Positions 55,955-64,000 of a DNA stretch of 64,000 bases are shown piece after piece. The stretch spans positions 558,001-622,000 of the forward strand of contig NZ_JAQNCY010000001.1 of the NCBI RefSeq assembly GCF_028368855.1, given 5' to 3'. This DNA is from Leisingera sp. SS27. Its GTDB lineage: Bacteria; Pseudomonadota; Alphaproteobacteria; Rhodobacterales; Rhodobacteraceae. The position numbers and the translations under genes are program-made. Position 1 is the first letter of the stretch. Every line of letters begins with the position of its first letter. The notes under the pieces were generated by a model that worked only from the letters and a program-made list of their open reading frames with translations, had not been told where the DNA came from and did no database searches.

Positions 55955-56491
55955 ATGTCTGACAGCACCGCTTTGCGGGTCGCGGACCTGCCGCAGAACA
56001 CCCCGACCGCCTTTGAAATCATCCCGGACAAGGCCGCCCTGGCCGCGCTGGCGGCGGAACTGGGGGTGAACGCCTTGCGCAAACTGCGCTTCAGCGGCGC
56101 GATCAATGCGATGGGCAAGAAGGACTGGAAACTGTCAGGCCGGCTGGGGGCAACCGTTGTGCAGGACTGCGTGGTCACGCTGGAGCCGGTGACCACAAGG
56201 GTCGAGGAAGCGGTGGAAATCACCTATCTGGCCCGCATCGAAACCCCGGAAGGCGCCGAGGTTGAAATGCCCGAGGATGACAGCATTGAACCGCTGGGCA
56301 GCCACATCGACCCTGCTGCGGTGATGGCAGAGGCGCTGGCGCTGCACATTCCCGCCTACCCGCGCAAAGACGGCGCCGAACTGGGAGAGGCGGTCTATGC
56401 CGAGGACGGCGTGCAGCCGATGCGCGACGAGGACACCCGGCCGTTCGCAGGCCTTGCGGCGCTGCGCGGCCAGCTGAAAGATGAGGACTGA
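55955..56491 (+). CDS. yceD: YceD family protein (DUF177), 23S rRNA accumulation protein
   Basis: 178 residues. AINAMGKKDWKLSGRLGATV and QDCVVTLEPVTTRVEE with the conserved Cys, and a late DPAAVMAEALALHIPAYPRK mark DUF177. In E. coli YceD, encoded next to rpmF, affects 23S rRNA levels, and here it likewise precedes rpmF. Confidence 0.88.
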   Translation: MSDSTALRVADLPQNTPTAFEIIPDKAALAALAAELGVNALRKLRFSGAINAMGKKDWKLSGRLGATVVQDCVVTLEPVTTRVEEAVEITYLARIETPEGAEVEMPEDDSIEPLGSHIDPAAVMAEALALHIPAYPRKDGAELGEAVYAEDGVQPMRDEDTRPFAGLAALRGQLKDED

Positions 56492-56610
56492 GCGCAGATT
56501 TTTTGCAGCGCAGAAAATCATCTCTGGCGCCGCACCGCCGGCTGCCTTAAAAAACAGCTTGCGCCAGCGAAGATTCGCAGTATTTTCGCGCGCTCATCGG
56601 AATTTTTGGT

Positions 56611-56639
56611 TGGACAATGCTTGGGCAGACGCCTAAACG
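56611..56639 (+). promoter_or_regulatory. Candidate promoter of rpmF-plsX-fabH
   Basis: TGGACA (56611-56616) and TAAACG (56634-56639) with a 17-bp spacer, in the 224-bp gap between yceD and rpmF. A -35 box like that of the tRNA-Asn promoters. The -10 match is weak. Confidence 0.35.
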
Positions 56640-56715
56640 CACGTCAGACTGATCGAACAGAATGCAATCGCGCCGCGGGGATGGCCCCAAGGCCCAAACA
56701 GACAAAGGTTGAGAC

Positions 56716-56922
56716 ATGGCCGTCCAACAGAACAAAGTATCCAAATCGCGCCGCAACAACCGCCGCGCGCACGATGCACTGGTTGCTGCGAACCCGAACG
56801 AATGCGGCAACTGCGGCGAGCTGAAGCGCCCGCACCACGTATGCCCCTCCTGCGGCCACTACGACGACAAGGAAATCGTCGCAGCTGCAGACGAGATCGA
56901 GATCGATGAGGACGCGGCGTAA
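56716..56922 (+). CDS. rpmF: 50S ribosomal protein L32
   Basis: 68 residues. [20 protein letters not shown] is the conserved basic start; [20 protein letters not shown] keeps four Cys as a zinc ribbon. The acidic tail EIEIDEDAA is typical for this group. Confidence 0.97.
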   Translation: MAVQQNKVSKSRRNNRRAHDALVAANPNECGNCGELKRPHHVCPSCGHYDDKEIVAAADEIEIDEDAA

Positions 56923-56959
56923 GCCACGGACAGGATCCTGATGCCAGGCAGGCTTTCGC

Positions 56960-58072
56960 ATGACGGGTAAACCCGATCAAAATCAGGCAAAAGCCGGCCG
57001 CATCACTATTTCTGTTGACGCCATGGGCGGAGACGCCGGCCCTGCTGTTGTAGTGGCCGGCATTGCCATGTCTGCGGAAAAGAATCCGGATATCGGGTTC
57101 ATCCTGCATGGGCCTGCCGAACAGCTGGAACCTCTGGTTGCCAAAAAGCGCGAACTCAAGGGCCGCGTTGAGATTCGCGATGCCCGCGATGTGGTCACCA
57201 TGGAGGACAAGCCCTCCCAGGTGATGCGCAACGGCAAGGGCACCTCGATGTGGTCGGCCCTGGACGCGGTCAAGAACGGCGAGGCTTCGGGCGCGGTCTC
57301 CTGCGGCAACACCGGCGCGCTGATGGCGCTCTCGATGCTGCGGCTGCGCAAGCTGCCGGGCGTCAACAGGCCCGCCATTGCAATCCTGTGGCCCTCGCTG
57401 AACCCGCAAGGTTTCAACGTGATGCTGGATGTCGGCGCCGACGTGAAGGCGGATGCCGAGGATCTGCTGCAATACGCCCTGATGGGAACTTCCTATGTGC
57501 GCAACTCGATGGACATCATCCGCCCCCGCGTGGGCCTGTTGAATGTCGGCACCGAGGAGCACAAGGGCCGCGCCGAGCTGAAAGAGGCCTTTGGGCTGAT
57601 TACAGAACAGGCGGAACAGGCGCACTACGAGTTTGTCGGCTTTGTCGAAGGCAGCGATATTCCCGGTGATGTGGCCGATGTGATCGTGACCGACGGCTTT
57701 ACCGGGAATGTGGCGATCAAGACCGGCGAAGGCACCGCCAGCCTGATGCGCACCGCATTGGGGGAGGCGTTTGCTTACTCCTTCCTGTCAAAGATTGCCG
57801 CGGTGCTGGCGATGACCTCCCTGAAACGGCTGTCCAAACGGATGGACCCGCGCCGCGTCAACGGCGGCGTGTTCCTGGGCCTCAACGGCACCGTGGTGAA
57901 ATCCCACGGCGGCGCCGATGCCACGGGCGTCTCCGCTGCGGTCAAACTGGCCTTCCGGCTGGCACAGCACGGATTCGCCGAAAAGCTGGCCGCGCGGGTT
58001 GCATCTGCCGGTTTGCATACCCAAGATAATACTGCCCCCCGCGAATTGCGGGCGGCCACCGAAAAAGACTGA
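56960..58072 (+). CDS. plsX: Phosphate acyltransferase PlsX
   Basis: 370 residues. ISVDAMGGDAGPAVVVAG opens the fold; SCGNTGALMALSM, LLNVGTEEHKG and VTDGFTGNVAIKTGEG are conserved. It makes acyl-phosphate from acyl-ACP for PlsY, the start of phospholipid synthesis. Positioned between rpmF and fabH as in most proteobacteria. Confidence 0.96.
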   Translation: MTGKPDQNQAKAGRITISVDAMGGDAGPAVVVAGIAMSAEKNPDIGFILHGPAEQLEPLVAKKRELKGRVEIRDARDVVTMEDKPSQVMRNGKGTSMWSALDAVKNGEASGAVSCGNTGALMALSMLRLRKLPGVNRPAIAILWPSLNPQGFNVMLDVGADVKADAEDLLQYALMGTSYVRNSMDIIRPRVGLLNVGTEEHKGRAELKEAFGLITEQAEQAHYEFVGFVEGSDIPGDVADVIVTDGFTGNVAIKTGEGTASLMRTALGEAFAYSFLSKIAAVLAMTSLKRLSKRMDPRRVNGGVFLGLNGTVVKSHGGADATGVSAAVKLAFRLAQHGFAEKLAARVASAGLHTQDNTAPRELRAATEKD

Positions 58073-58090
58073 AAATAGGCAGGCAGACGG

Positions 58091-59062
58091 ATGACGCGAC
58101 GCGCGGTAGTTGTTGGCACAGGACACTATCTCCCCCAACGGGTGGTTGAAAACGCGGAATTCGAAGCCACGCTGGACACAACGGACGAATGGATCCGCAG
58201 CCGTTCCGGCATCGAACGCCGCCATTTTGCCGCTGAGGGAGAGACCACATCGGATATGGCCGCCAAGGCAGCGGAACGCGCTTTGGCGGATGCGGGCCTG
58301 ACCGCAAATGATGTGGATGCCATTGTTGTGGCCACCTCAACCCCGGATCTCACCTTCCCCTCTGCCGCCACCATGGTGCAGTCCAAGCTGGGCATGACCA
58401 GGGGTTTTGCCTTTGACGTGCAGGCGGTCTGCGCGGGCTTTGTCTATGCACTGTCCAACGCCAGCGCCCTGATTGCGTCGGGCCAGGCGTCCCGCGTGAT
58501 GGTGATCGGCGCGGAAACCTTCAGCCGGATCATGGATTGGACCGACCGCTCCACCTGCGTGCTTTTCGGCGATGGCGCCGGCGCGCTGCTGCTGGAGGCA
58601 CAGGAGCAGCCCGGCACCAATTCCGACCGCGGCATCCTGGCGACCGACCTCAACTCCGACGGCCGCTACAAGGATTTGCTTTACGTCGACGGCGGGGTGT
58701 CCACCCATACCACCGGCCACCTGAGGATGCAGGGCAACCAGGTATTCCGCCATGCGGTCGAGAAACTCGCCTCCACCGCCAATACGGCGCTGGACCGCGC
58801 GGGTCTGTCTGCGGCTGATGTCGACTGGATCGTTCCGCATCAGGCCAATATCCGCATTATCCAGGGCACGGCCAAGAAAATGGGCCTCAGCATGGACAAC
58901 GTGGTGGTAACTGTGCAGGATCACGGCAATACCTCCGCCGCCTCCATTCCGCTGGCCCTTTCGGTCGGCAAGGACCGCGGCCAGATCAAGGAAGGCGATC
59001 TGATCGTGACTGAGGCCATTGGCGGCGGCCTGGCCTGGGGAGCTGTTGTGCTGCGCTGGTAA
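58091..59062 (+). CDS. fabH: 3-oxoacyl-[acyl-carrier-protein] synthase III
   Basis: 323 residues. The catalytic triad is Cys114 in VQAVCAGFVYA, His in VPHQANIRI and Asn in DHGNTSAASIP. It starts fatty-acid synthesis by condensing acetyl-CoA with malonyl-ACP. 18 bp after plsX. Confidence 0.97.
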   Translation: MTRRAVVVGTGHYLPQRVVENAEFEATLDTTDEWIRSRSGIERRHFAAEGETTSDMAAKAAERALADAGLTANDVDAIVVATSTPDLTFPSAATMVQSKLGMTRGFAFDVQAVCAGFVYALSNASALIASGQASRVMVIGAETFSRIMDWTDRSTCVLFGDGAGALLLEAQEQPGTNSDRGILATDLNSDGRYKDLLYVDGGVSTHTTGHLRMQGNQVFRHAVEKLASTANTALDRAGLSAADVDWIVPHQANIRIIQGTAKKMGLSMDNVVVTVQDHGNTSAASIPLALSVGKDRGQIKEGDLIVTEAIGGGLAWGAVVLRW

Positions 59063-59111
59063 CGGCGCGGTCAGATTCTCCGCCCGAATTCCCCCGCGCA
59101 ATTCATTGATA

Positions 59112-59141
59112 TTGACAGGGAAATTCCCTCCGCCCTATGCT
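59112..59141 (+). promoter_or_regulatory. Promoter of ihfA
   Basis: A consensus TTGACA (59112-59117) and TATGCT (59136-59141), 18 bp apart, 22 bp before the ATG. ihfA can therefore be transcribed apart from fabH. Confidence 0.65.
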
Positions 59142-59163
59142 TTGGCAAACAACGGGGATTGGT

Positions 59164-59466
59164 ATGGGCGAAAAAACACTGACACGAATGGATTTGAGTG
59201 AAGCCGTTTTCCGGGAAGTCGGCCTGTCGCGCAACGAGAGCGCGCAGCTGGTGGAAAGCATGCTGCAGCATATGTCGGATGCCCTGGTGCGCGGTGAACA
59301 GGTTAAGATTTCCTCGTTCGGCACCTTCAGCGTAAGGGACAAGTCGGCCCGCGTCGGGCGCAACCCGAAGACGGGCGAAGAAGTGCCGATCCAGCCGCGC
59401 CGCGTGCTGACCTTCCGGCCCTCCCACCTGATGAAAGACCGCGTGGCAGACGGCAACCGTAAGTAA
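59164..59466 (+). CDS. ihfA: Integration host factor subunit alpha
   Basis: 100 residues of the HU/IHF family: [40 protein letters not shown] and the DNA-intercalating arm [19 protein letters not shown] with its Pro. Pairs with IhfB, encoded elsewhere, to bend DNA. The start at 59164 fits the family. Confidence 0.95.
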   Translation: MGEKTLTRMDLSEAVFREVGLSRNESAQLVESMLQHMSDALVRGEQVKISSFGTFSVRDKSARVGRNPKTGEEVPIQPRRVLTFRPSHLMKDRVADGNRK

Positions 59467-59482
59467 CGGGACCTATTAAGTC

Positions 59483-61648
59483 ATGTCGAAATCACCGGAC
59501 GCCTTCCGCACCATCAGCGAAGTTGCGGAATGGCTGGACGTGCAGGCGCATGTTCTGCGCTTCTGGGAGAGCAAGTTCACCCAGGTCAAACCTGTAAAGC
59601 GCGCCGGCGGGCGGCGCTATTACCGGCCTGCGGACATGCAGCTGTTGGGCGGCATCAGGAAACTGCTGCACGTTGACGGATTGTCGATCAAAGAAGTGCA
59701 GGCGCTTTTGCGCGAGCAGGGTGTGGCCCATGTCGCCAGCCTGTCGCACCCCCTGGACGGCGAAGAAGAGCCGGCCGTTGAAGCGGCAGCGCCCGCGGAC
59801 AAGCTGGGTGATGACTGGCAGCAGTCGCTGGAGATGAGCGCGGAGGCTTCGGCCGGGGGCAGCACGGAGGACAGCAATGTTGTCGGCTTCCCGCAGGCTG
59901 GAGCAGACGATGGACCGCCCGCGCCCCCGGCAGCATCCCCCGCCGCACCAAGACCCGAAGCCGCAGCTGCGCCGCAAATGCAGATGGACCTGGCACCACC
60001 CGCCGCAAGCGAAAGCCCCGCGCCGTCCGAAGATGCGCCTGCCGCCGCCGCAACGGCGTACACGGCCCCTTCGGCAGATCCCGCCTCAGCCGCGGGCGAG
60101 CCAGCCGGACTGGCCAAGGATCAGGCAGAAGATGCGGCACCATCTGAGGATCAGGCGGTTGAGGATCAGCCGGTATCCGCGCAGCAGGCCTTCGGTTCCG
60201 AACCGGCGCTGCGGCCGGAAGCAGAGGACACAGAACCGTCCGCTGCAGATTCCACAATGCTGGATCAGGAACCGGAACCCATTGAAGCAAGCCCGCTGCA
60301 AGACGGTGCCGATACGCAGGAACAAGTTGCCGGCCCCGCCCCCGGACAGCCGCAGCAGCTTTTTGCGGATGGCGCCGGCACAGAACCGGAAACCGCCGCA
60401 TCTCTGATGGAAGACGTCCTGGAGCCTGCTTTCGCGCCTGAGGCAGCTGACAGGACAGAGGAACCGCAGGCGGAGTTTTCCGGGATGCCCGGCGCTGCGG
60501 AGGATGTATCTGCGCCCGTGCCGGAAACAGCTGAACCCGTTGAAGACACCTTGGAAACCGTGCCGGAACCTGCAGCGGAGCCTGCGGCGTCTGCTCCGCC
60601 CTCCCCGCTGGCGGATATCGCCCCGCTGACAGGCCAGGAGCACTTGCCCGAACCCGATTCAGGCGCCGGAACCGCAGCTGCGGAGGAACCAGACCTTGCC
60701 GCCGCCGGGCTGCCGCTGGAAGAGGAAAATCTTGAAACTGCCCCGGAAACGGCAGCAGAGGCAGCCCCCGTAACACCGCCAGCGCCGCTGGAAGAAGTCG
60801 CGCCGCTGACCGGCCAGGAACATCTCTCCGCGCCGGATGCTGCGGCGGCTGCGGGAACCGAAGCGCCTGAGAAGGACCTGACCGGCGCTGAGGCTCCTGC
60901 GGACGCCGGACCGATTCTGTCTGCGGACGCACAGGCGCCTGAGCCCGAACCCGCTGCCGCACCGGCGGAGTTTGGCGCGGACCACAGCGCAGCAGTTGCA
61001 GAACCCGCGGCGGAAGACGTGCCTCCCGCGGCAGACGCTGACTTGGCGGAGCCTGGCCGGGAGGTGCTGCCGGACCAGGAACCGGAACAGGACACGCTGG
61101 TTCCCGCCGCAGGGATGCAGCCAGAGGAACCGATGGATTTTGCCTTTGCCGCCGAAGATCCGGTGCAGACAGCGCCTGAGCCGGAAGAAGACATTCTGTC
61201 CGATTCCGCCGCAGCCTTCCCGCCGCATGATCTTGATGAGGCCGCCCGCCAGGTGGATGCGCTTGAATTTTCCAGCGGTTTCAATGGCGGCGGTGAAAGC
61301 GGCATCGAAGAAACGGACCAGCCTGAAGCCGAACCTGAAGCCGAACCTACGGCGGAACCTGATGCCCTGCGGGAGCCTGATACCCTGCCGGAGCCTGATG
61401 TCCAATCGGAGCCTGCGCCTGAGGAAATTTCAGCAGAGGCTGCAGAACCAGCGCCGGTGCCTGCCGTGGAGGATGCTCCCGAAGAGCCGGCAGAAATTCC
61501 CGGTGAAGAGCCGACGGCAGCCCCTGCCCCGCTGCAGCCCGGCGTTCTGGCGCTGCTGGCCGAAGCCCGCAGCCTGCCGCCGCAGTCTCTGGCGGCGATT
61601 GCTGCCTGCACCGAAGAATTGCGCGCGCTTATTCAAAACAGGCCCTGA
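59483..61648 (+). CDS. MerR-family regulator with very long acidic tail
   Basis: 721 residues. The first 75 are a MerR-type winged helix-turn-helix: [40 protein letters not shown] and [19 protein letters not shown]. Almost all the rest, about 590 residues, is an Ala/Pro/Glu-rich disordered region with few basic residues, containing an imperfect tandem repeat of 60 residues (about 357-416 and 417-476), each holding APLTGQEHL. The last 40 residues are again ordered ([20 protein letters not shown], then [12 protein letters not shown]) and look conserved. Neighbours place it with ihfA, as usual in alphaproteobacteria, where the protein is typically far shorter (from memory). Targets unknown. Confidence 0.85.
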   Translation: MSKSPDAFRTISEVAEWLDVQAHVLRFWESKFTQVKPVKRAGGRRYYRPADMQLLGGIRKLLHVDGLSIKEVQALLREQGVAHVASLSHPLDGEEEPAVEAAAPADKLGDDWQQSLEMSAEASAGGSTEDSNVVGFPQAGADDGPPAPPAASPAAPRPEAAAAPQMQMDLAPPAASESPAPSEDAPAAAATAYTAPSADPASAAGEPAGLAKDQAEDAAPSEDQAVEDQPVSAQQAFGSEPALRPEAEDTEPSAADSTMLDQEPEPIEASPLQDGADTQEQVAGPAPGQPQQLFADGAGTEPETAASLMEDVLEPAFAPEAADRTEEPQAEFSGMPGAAEDVSAPVPETAEPVEDTLETVPEPAAEPAASAPPSPLADIAPLTGQEHLPEPDSGAGTAAAEEPDLAAAGLPLEEENLETAPETAAEAAPVTPPAPLEEVAPLTGQEHLSAPDAAAAAGTEAPEKDLTGAEAPADAGPILSADAQAPEPEPAAAPAEFGADHSAAVAEPAAEDVPPAADADLAEPGREVLPDQEPEQDTLVPAAGMQPEEPMDFAFAAEDPVQTAPEPEEDILSDSAAAFPPHDLDEAARQVDALEFSSGFNGGGESGIEETDQPEAEPEAEPTAEPDALREPDTLPEPDVQSEPAPEEISAEAAEPAPVPAVEDAPEEPAEIPGEEPTAAPAPLQPGVLALLAEARSLPPQSLAAIAACTEELRALIQNRP
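60551..60880 (+). repeat. Tandem 180-bp repeat inside the MerR-family gene
   Basis: Two diverged copies with a 180-bp period. At protein level both begin LETxPExAAE, continue PPxPL then APLTGQEHL and end near DL. In-frame duplication of this unit would lengthen the tail without breaking the frame. Confidence 0.7.
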
Positions 61649-61823
61649 GGCCCGCGCACCGGAATTCGGCACGAATTCCGGGCCGTTTCCCGTGCCGGGA
61701 AACGGCCCCGGCCCATGGCCGCTCCGGTAACTGCTTTGCCCTGCTGAAATTCTTTGCGGGGCTGGAAAAAATCTTGCCGCCCCCTCTTGCCCCTGCCGCG
61801 AAAACGGTTAGAAGGCTTTGCAA

Positions 61824-61900
61824 CGGGCTATGGCGCAGCCTGGTAGCGCGTCCGTCTGGGGGACGGAAGGTCGCAGGTTCGAGTCCTGCTAGCCCGACCA
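61824..61900 (+). tRNA. tRNA-Pro (GGG)
   Basis: A 77-nt cloverleaf with encoded CCA. Acceptor CGGGCTA pairs with TAGCCCG, anticodon stem TCCGT/ACGGA, loop CTGGGGG (anticodon GGG). TTGCCC (61787) and TTAGAA (61808) are a possible promoter. Confidence 0.96.
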
Positions 61901-61905
61901 TATGA

Positions 61906-61939
61906 AAAACGCCCGGGTGTTCACGCACCCGGGCGTTTT
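61906..61939 (+). terminator. Intrinsic terminator after tRNA-Pro
   Basis: A perfect 14-bp stem AAAACGCCCGGGTG-ttcacg-CACCCGGGCGTTTT ending in a T run. Confidence 0.93.
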
Positions 61940-62026
61940 CACATCCGGAACCAGCTTTGCCGATTGCGCATGGCGCCCGGATGGGACAGCATCGCCGCAA
62001 AGCCGGCGCGCGGAGGGGGACAGGAC

Positions 62027-63106
62027 ATGACAGGCGTATTGCCCAGCCAAACCATTGAAATGATGCTGGAACGCGGAGAAATCACCGTCAGCACACCGCT
62101 GGTGGAAGGCCAGGTGCAACCTGCCAGCCTCGACCTGCGTCTCGGCAGCGTGGCCTACCGGGTGCGAGCGTCTTTTCTGGCGGGCCAGAACCGCAGCGTT
62201 TCCGACCGGCTGACAGAATTCGAGATGCACAGGATCGACCTGAGCAACGGCGCGGTTCTGGAAAAAGGCTGCGTCTATGTGGTGCCGCTGATGGAAGGGC
62301 TGGCGCTGCCGCAGGATGTTTCTGCCGTCGCCAATGCCAAAAGCTCCACCGGGCGGCTGGACCTTCTGACCCGCACGATCACCGACGGCGGCGAGGAGTT
62401 TGACCGTATCAAGCCCGGATACACCGGCCCGCTTTATGCCGAGATTTGCCCCCGCTCCTTCTCTGTGCTGGTACGCCCCGGCATGCGTCTGAACCAGATC
62501 CGTTTCCGCACCGGCCAGGCTGTGCTGTCGGACGCCGAACTGAAGATGCTGCACGCAGGCTCTCCGCTGGTGGATGGCGAGGCGGTGATCGAGGACGGCC
62601 TTGGCTTCTCCGTCGATCTGAAGCTGCCGGGCACCGATCTGGTCGGCTACCGCGCCAAGCCGCACACCGGCGTCATCGACCTGGACCGGATCGGCGAATA
62701 CGACCCGCAGGAATACTGGGAAGAGGTGCGCACCAAGGATGGCCGCATCATCCTGGACCCCGGCGCGTTCTACATTCTGGTCAGCCGCGAGGCGGTGCAT
62801 ATCCCGCCCGCCTATGCGGCGGAGATGGCCCCCTATCTGGCAATGGTCGGTGAATTCCGGGTGCATTACGCCGGTTTCTTCGATCCCGGCTTCGGCCATG
62901 ACGCCGCCGGCGGCACCGGCTCGCGCGGGGTGCTGGAAGTGCGCTGCCACGAGGCACCCTTTGTGCTGGAGCACGGCCAAGTGGTCGGCCGCCTGGTCTA
63001 TGAGAGGATGGCCGAGGTGCCGGAACAGCTTTATGGCGCGGGCATTGCCTCCAACTACCAAGGCCAGGGTCTGAAGCTGTCGAAGCATTTCAAGACGCCG
63101 GAGTAA
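62027..63106 (+). CDS. dcd: 2'-deoxycytidine 5'-triphosphate deaminase, long form
   Basis: 359 residues, nearly twice the length of the classic enzyme. Two dUTPase-like halves are visible: the first has QPASLDLRLGSVAYRVR, AVANAKSSTGRLDLLTRTIT and PLYAEICPRSFSVLVRPG; the second has VIDLDRIGEYDPQEYW, FYILVSREAVHIPPAYAAEM and GFGHDAAGGTGSRGVLEVR. This long form is usual in alphaproteobacteria. It converts dCTP to dUTP for dTMP synthesis. The ATG at 62027 was chosen because similarity begins there. Confidence 0.9.
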   Translation: MTGVLPSQTIEMMLERGEITVSTPLVEGQVQPASLDLRLGSVAYRVRASFLAGQNRSVSDRLTEFEMHRIDLSNGAVLEKGCVYVVPLMEGLALPQDVSAVANAKSSTGRLDLLTRTITDGGEEFDRIKPGYTGPLYAEICPRSFSVLVRPGMRLNQIRFRTGQAVLSDAELKMLHAGSPLVDGEAVIEDGLGFSVDLKLPGTDLVGYRAKPHTGVIDLDRIGEYDPQEYWEEVRTKDGRIILDPGAFYILVSREAVHIPPAYAAEMAPYLAMVGEFRVHYAGFFDPGFGHDAAGGTGSRGVLEVRCHEAPFVLEHGQVVGRLVYERMAEVPEQLYGAGIASNYQGQGLKLSKHFKTPE

Positions 63107-63172
63107 CCATCTGCAGCTAAGGGCTGCGCCCGGCCTTCGGCCAGACGGAAGATCCGTCACTTCACCGCGCCC

Positions 63173-63706
63173 TCAACGCTTGATATACAGTTCCTCCTCC
63201 AGTTCCGCGCTGACGCCGGCCTGCACAGTGCGCTCCAGATGCGTGGAAAGCGTCATATAGGTGCGGGTGCCGCGCACCCCTTCTACGTCGTAGATGCGGG
63301 CCAAGAGCCCCTCCAGCGCATGCGGCGAGGCCACCCGCACCTTGAGGATCAGGCAGGTGTCGCCGGTGGCAGTGTGGATTTCCTCCACTTCCGGCCAGGC
63401 TTCCAGCGACATGAGTTCCGCCGTCTTGCCCCAGCCGACCGTGTCCACATGGATGAAGGCCAGCATCGGCTTGCCTACCGCCGGCCCGTCCAGCTGCGCC
63501 ACCGTCGCCCGGATCGCGCCGGAAGCTCTGAGCCGTTTTACCCGCTCATGCACCGCGGGCGCCGACAGACCCGCCACCTGCCCGATGGCAGCATAGGACA
63601 AAGTCGCATCGACGCTCAGCGCGCCTAATATCTTTCGGTCCAACGCGTCCAGAGCACGGGAGGACCCGCCGTTTCTCCGAACCTCATCTGTTTTTTCCCT
63701 GACCAT
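63173..63706 (-). CDS. Lrp/AsnC-family transcriptional regulator
   Basis: 177 residues. The winged helix (LDALDRKILGALSVDATLSY, then LSAPAVHERVKRLRASGAI) is followed by an AsnC/RAM effector domain with MLAFIHVD, ATGDTCLILKV and GTRTYMTLSTHLERT. It starts at the ATG at 63706, which has a GAAGGG site; an ATG 27 bases upstream lacks one. It is divergent from an MFS transporter gene (71 bp), a pairing that often means the regulator controls the transporter. Confidence 0.88.
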   Translation of the reverse strand: MVREKTDEVRRNGGSSRALDALDRKILGALSVDATLSYAAIGQVAGLSAPAVHERVKRLRASGAIRATVAQLDGPAVGKPMLAFIHVDTVGWGKTAELMSLEAWPEVEEIHTATGDTCLILKVRVASPHALEGLLARIYDVEGVRGTRTYMTLSTHLERTVQAGVSAELEEELYIKR

Positions 63707-63777
63707 TTTCGCCCGCCCTTCACAGAACACCATTCAGCACTTAGCAAAGATACCTGAACATTCTTCAAGGTAAACCC

Positions 63778-64000
63778 ATGCGAACCCCGATTCTGATCCT
63801 GATGAGTGCAATTGGCGTGATTGGTGCCAACTCGCTGCTGCTGTCGCCAGTGGTCACGGCCGTCAGCCAAACCCTGAATGCCACCACCGCAGAGGTGATG
63901 CTGGCCGCCAGCACCTATGGGCTTGGGGTCGCCGCTGCAGCCTTGCTGCTGGCACCGCTGGGGGACCGGATCGGCGCCGGGCGGCTGATGCGCGCGGCAC
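63778..64000 (+). CDS. MFS transporter (3' end cut by window)
   Basis: The first 74 residues only. One membrane helix (ILILMSAIGVIGANSLLLS) leads into SPVVTAVSQTLNATTAEVML, a second helix, and the MFS loop motif GDRIGAGRLMR. AAGG lies upstream of the ATG. The remainder is outside the window. Confidence 0.82.
   Translation, partial: MRTPILILMSAIGVIGANSLLLSPVVTAVSQTLNATTAEVMLAASTYGLGVAAAALLLAPLGDRIGAGRLMRAA

Noticed and set aside
60265-61611. A 448-codon minus-strand frame encoding a Ser/Gly/Ala-rich protein
   Set aside because: It is the mirror of the repetitive acidic tail of the MerR-family gene. Its low-complexity composition follows from the complement of GAA, GCC and CCG codons.

Overview
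The window is about 64 kb of GC-rich (roughly 62-65%), densely coded chromosomal DNA from an alphaproteobacterium, most probably the Roseobacter group of Rhodobacterales (Leisingera/Phaeobacter/Ruegeria-like). The evidence is the gene content and order: a probable DMSP-demethylation pair (dmdC-dmdD), the lptF-lptG-lptD-surA-pdxA-rsmA-pdxJ block, the yceD-rpmF-plsX-fabH-ihfA-merR block, holC-pepA, a long two-domain dCTP deaminase, an OlsB-type acyltransferase and FnrL-like and LacI-type operator sequences. No prophage, transposase, integrase, rRNA operon or CRISPR array is visible, so this is core chromosome with small accessory pockets.

Layout. 1-2 kb: the end of a metallo-beta-lactamase-fold hydrolase gene, then two identical tRNA-Asn genes with duplicated promoters flanking a GntR/HutC regulator. 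2-8 kb: dmdD and dmdC with a divergent AraC regulator, a cytochrome P450, a TfoX C-domain protein, and a Pmp3/DUF4112 membrane pair. 8.5-14.3 kb: ndk, an ABC-F ATPase coupled to marC, a retropepsin-like protease, a globin with an FNR-type box at the position of a class II activator, a CHAP lipoprotein and holC. 14.3-24.4 kb: pepA and the divergent seven-gene envelope/PLP/ribosome-maturation operon, with overlapping genes from lptF through pdxA. 24.4-32 kb: a DUF4167 protein, prmC-prfA, small secreted proteins, agmatinase, an M20 amidohydrolase and mazG. 32-40 kb: an RGS-like protein, a nucleoside hydrolase, GNAT, MEKHLA and DUF2306 proteins, eno with two LacI-type operators, an EamA transporter, an unknown Lys-rich protein and fur/mur. 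40-55 kb: a DEAD helicase, nuclease-family, transporter, selO, cupin, desaturase, anmK, tyrS, SDR, acetyltransferase, uup and olsB-like genes. 55-64 kb: bamE, the yceD-to-ihfA block, a 721-residue MerR protein with a very long acidic tail, tRNA-Pro, dcd, an Lrp/AsnC regulator and the start of an MFS transporter.

How the parts work together. Much of the window serves the cell envelope: LPS transport (LptF, LptG, LptD), outer-membrane protein folding (SurA, BamE), fatty-acid and phospholipid start (PlsX, FabH), aminolipid synthesis (OlsB) and peptidoglycan recycling (AnmK). A second group serves translation (PrfA, PrmC, RsmA, TyrS, L32, YceD, ABC-F proteins, tRNAs). The accessory pockets hold DMSP and guanidino/amide catabolism and redox- or NO-responsive functions.

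The most unusual signals are outside the genes. Four copies of a structured intergenic element (a 120-bp core in three copies, 179 bp in the fourth) lie next to the 3' ends of genes. Their hairpins show compensatory base changes, and two further hairpin modules are shuffled around the core. Other items worth attention are a bacterial protein resembling eukaryotic RGS domains, two 22-bp perfect palindromes side by side, a 34-bp perfect palindrome overlapping an alternative hairpin, and the expanded repeat-bearing tail of the MerR protein.
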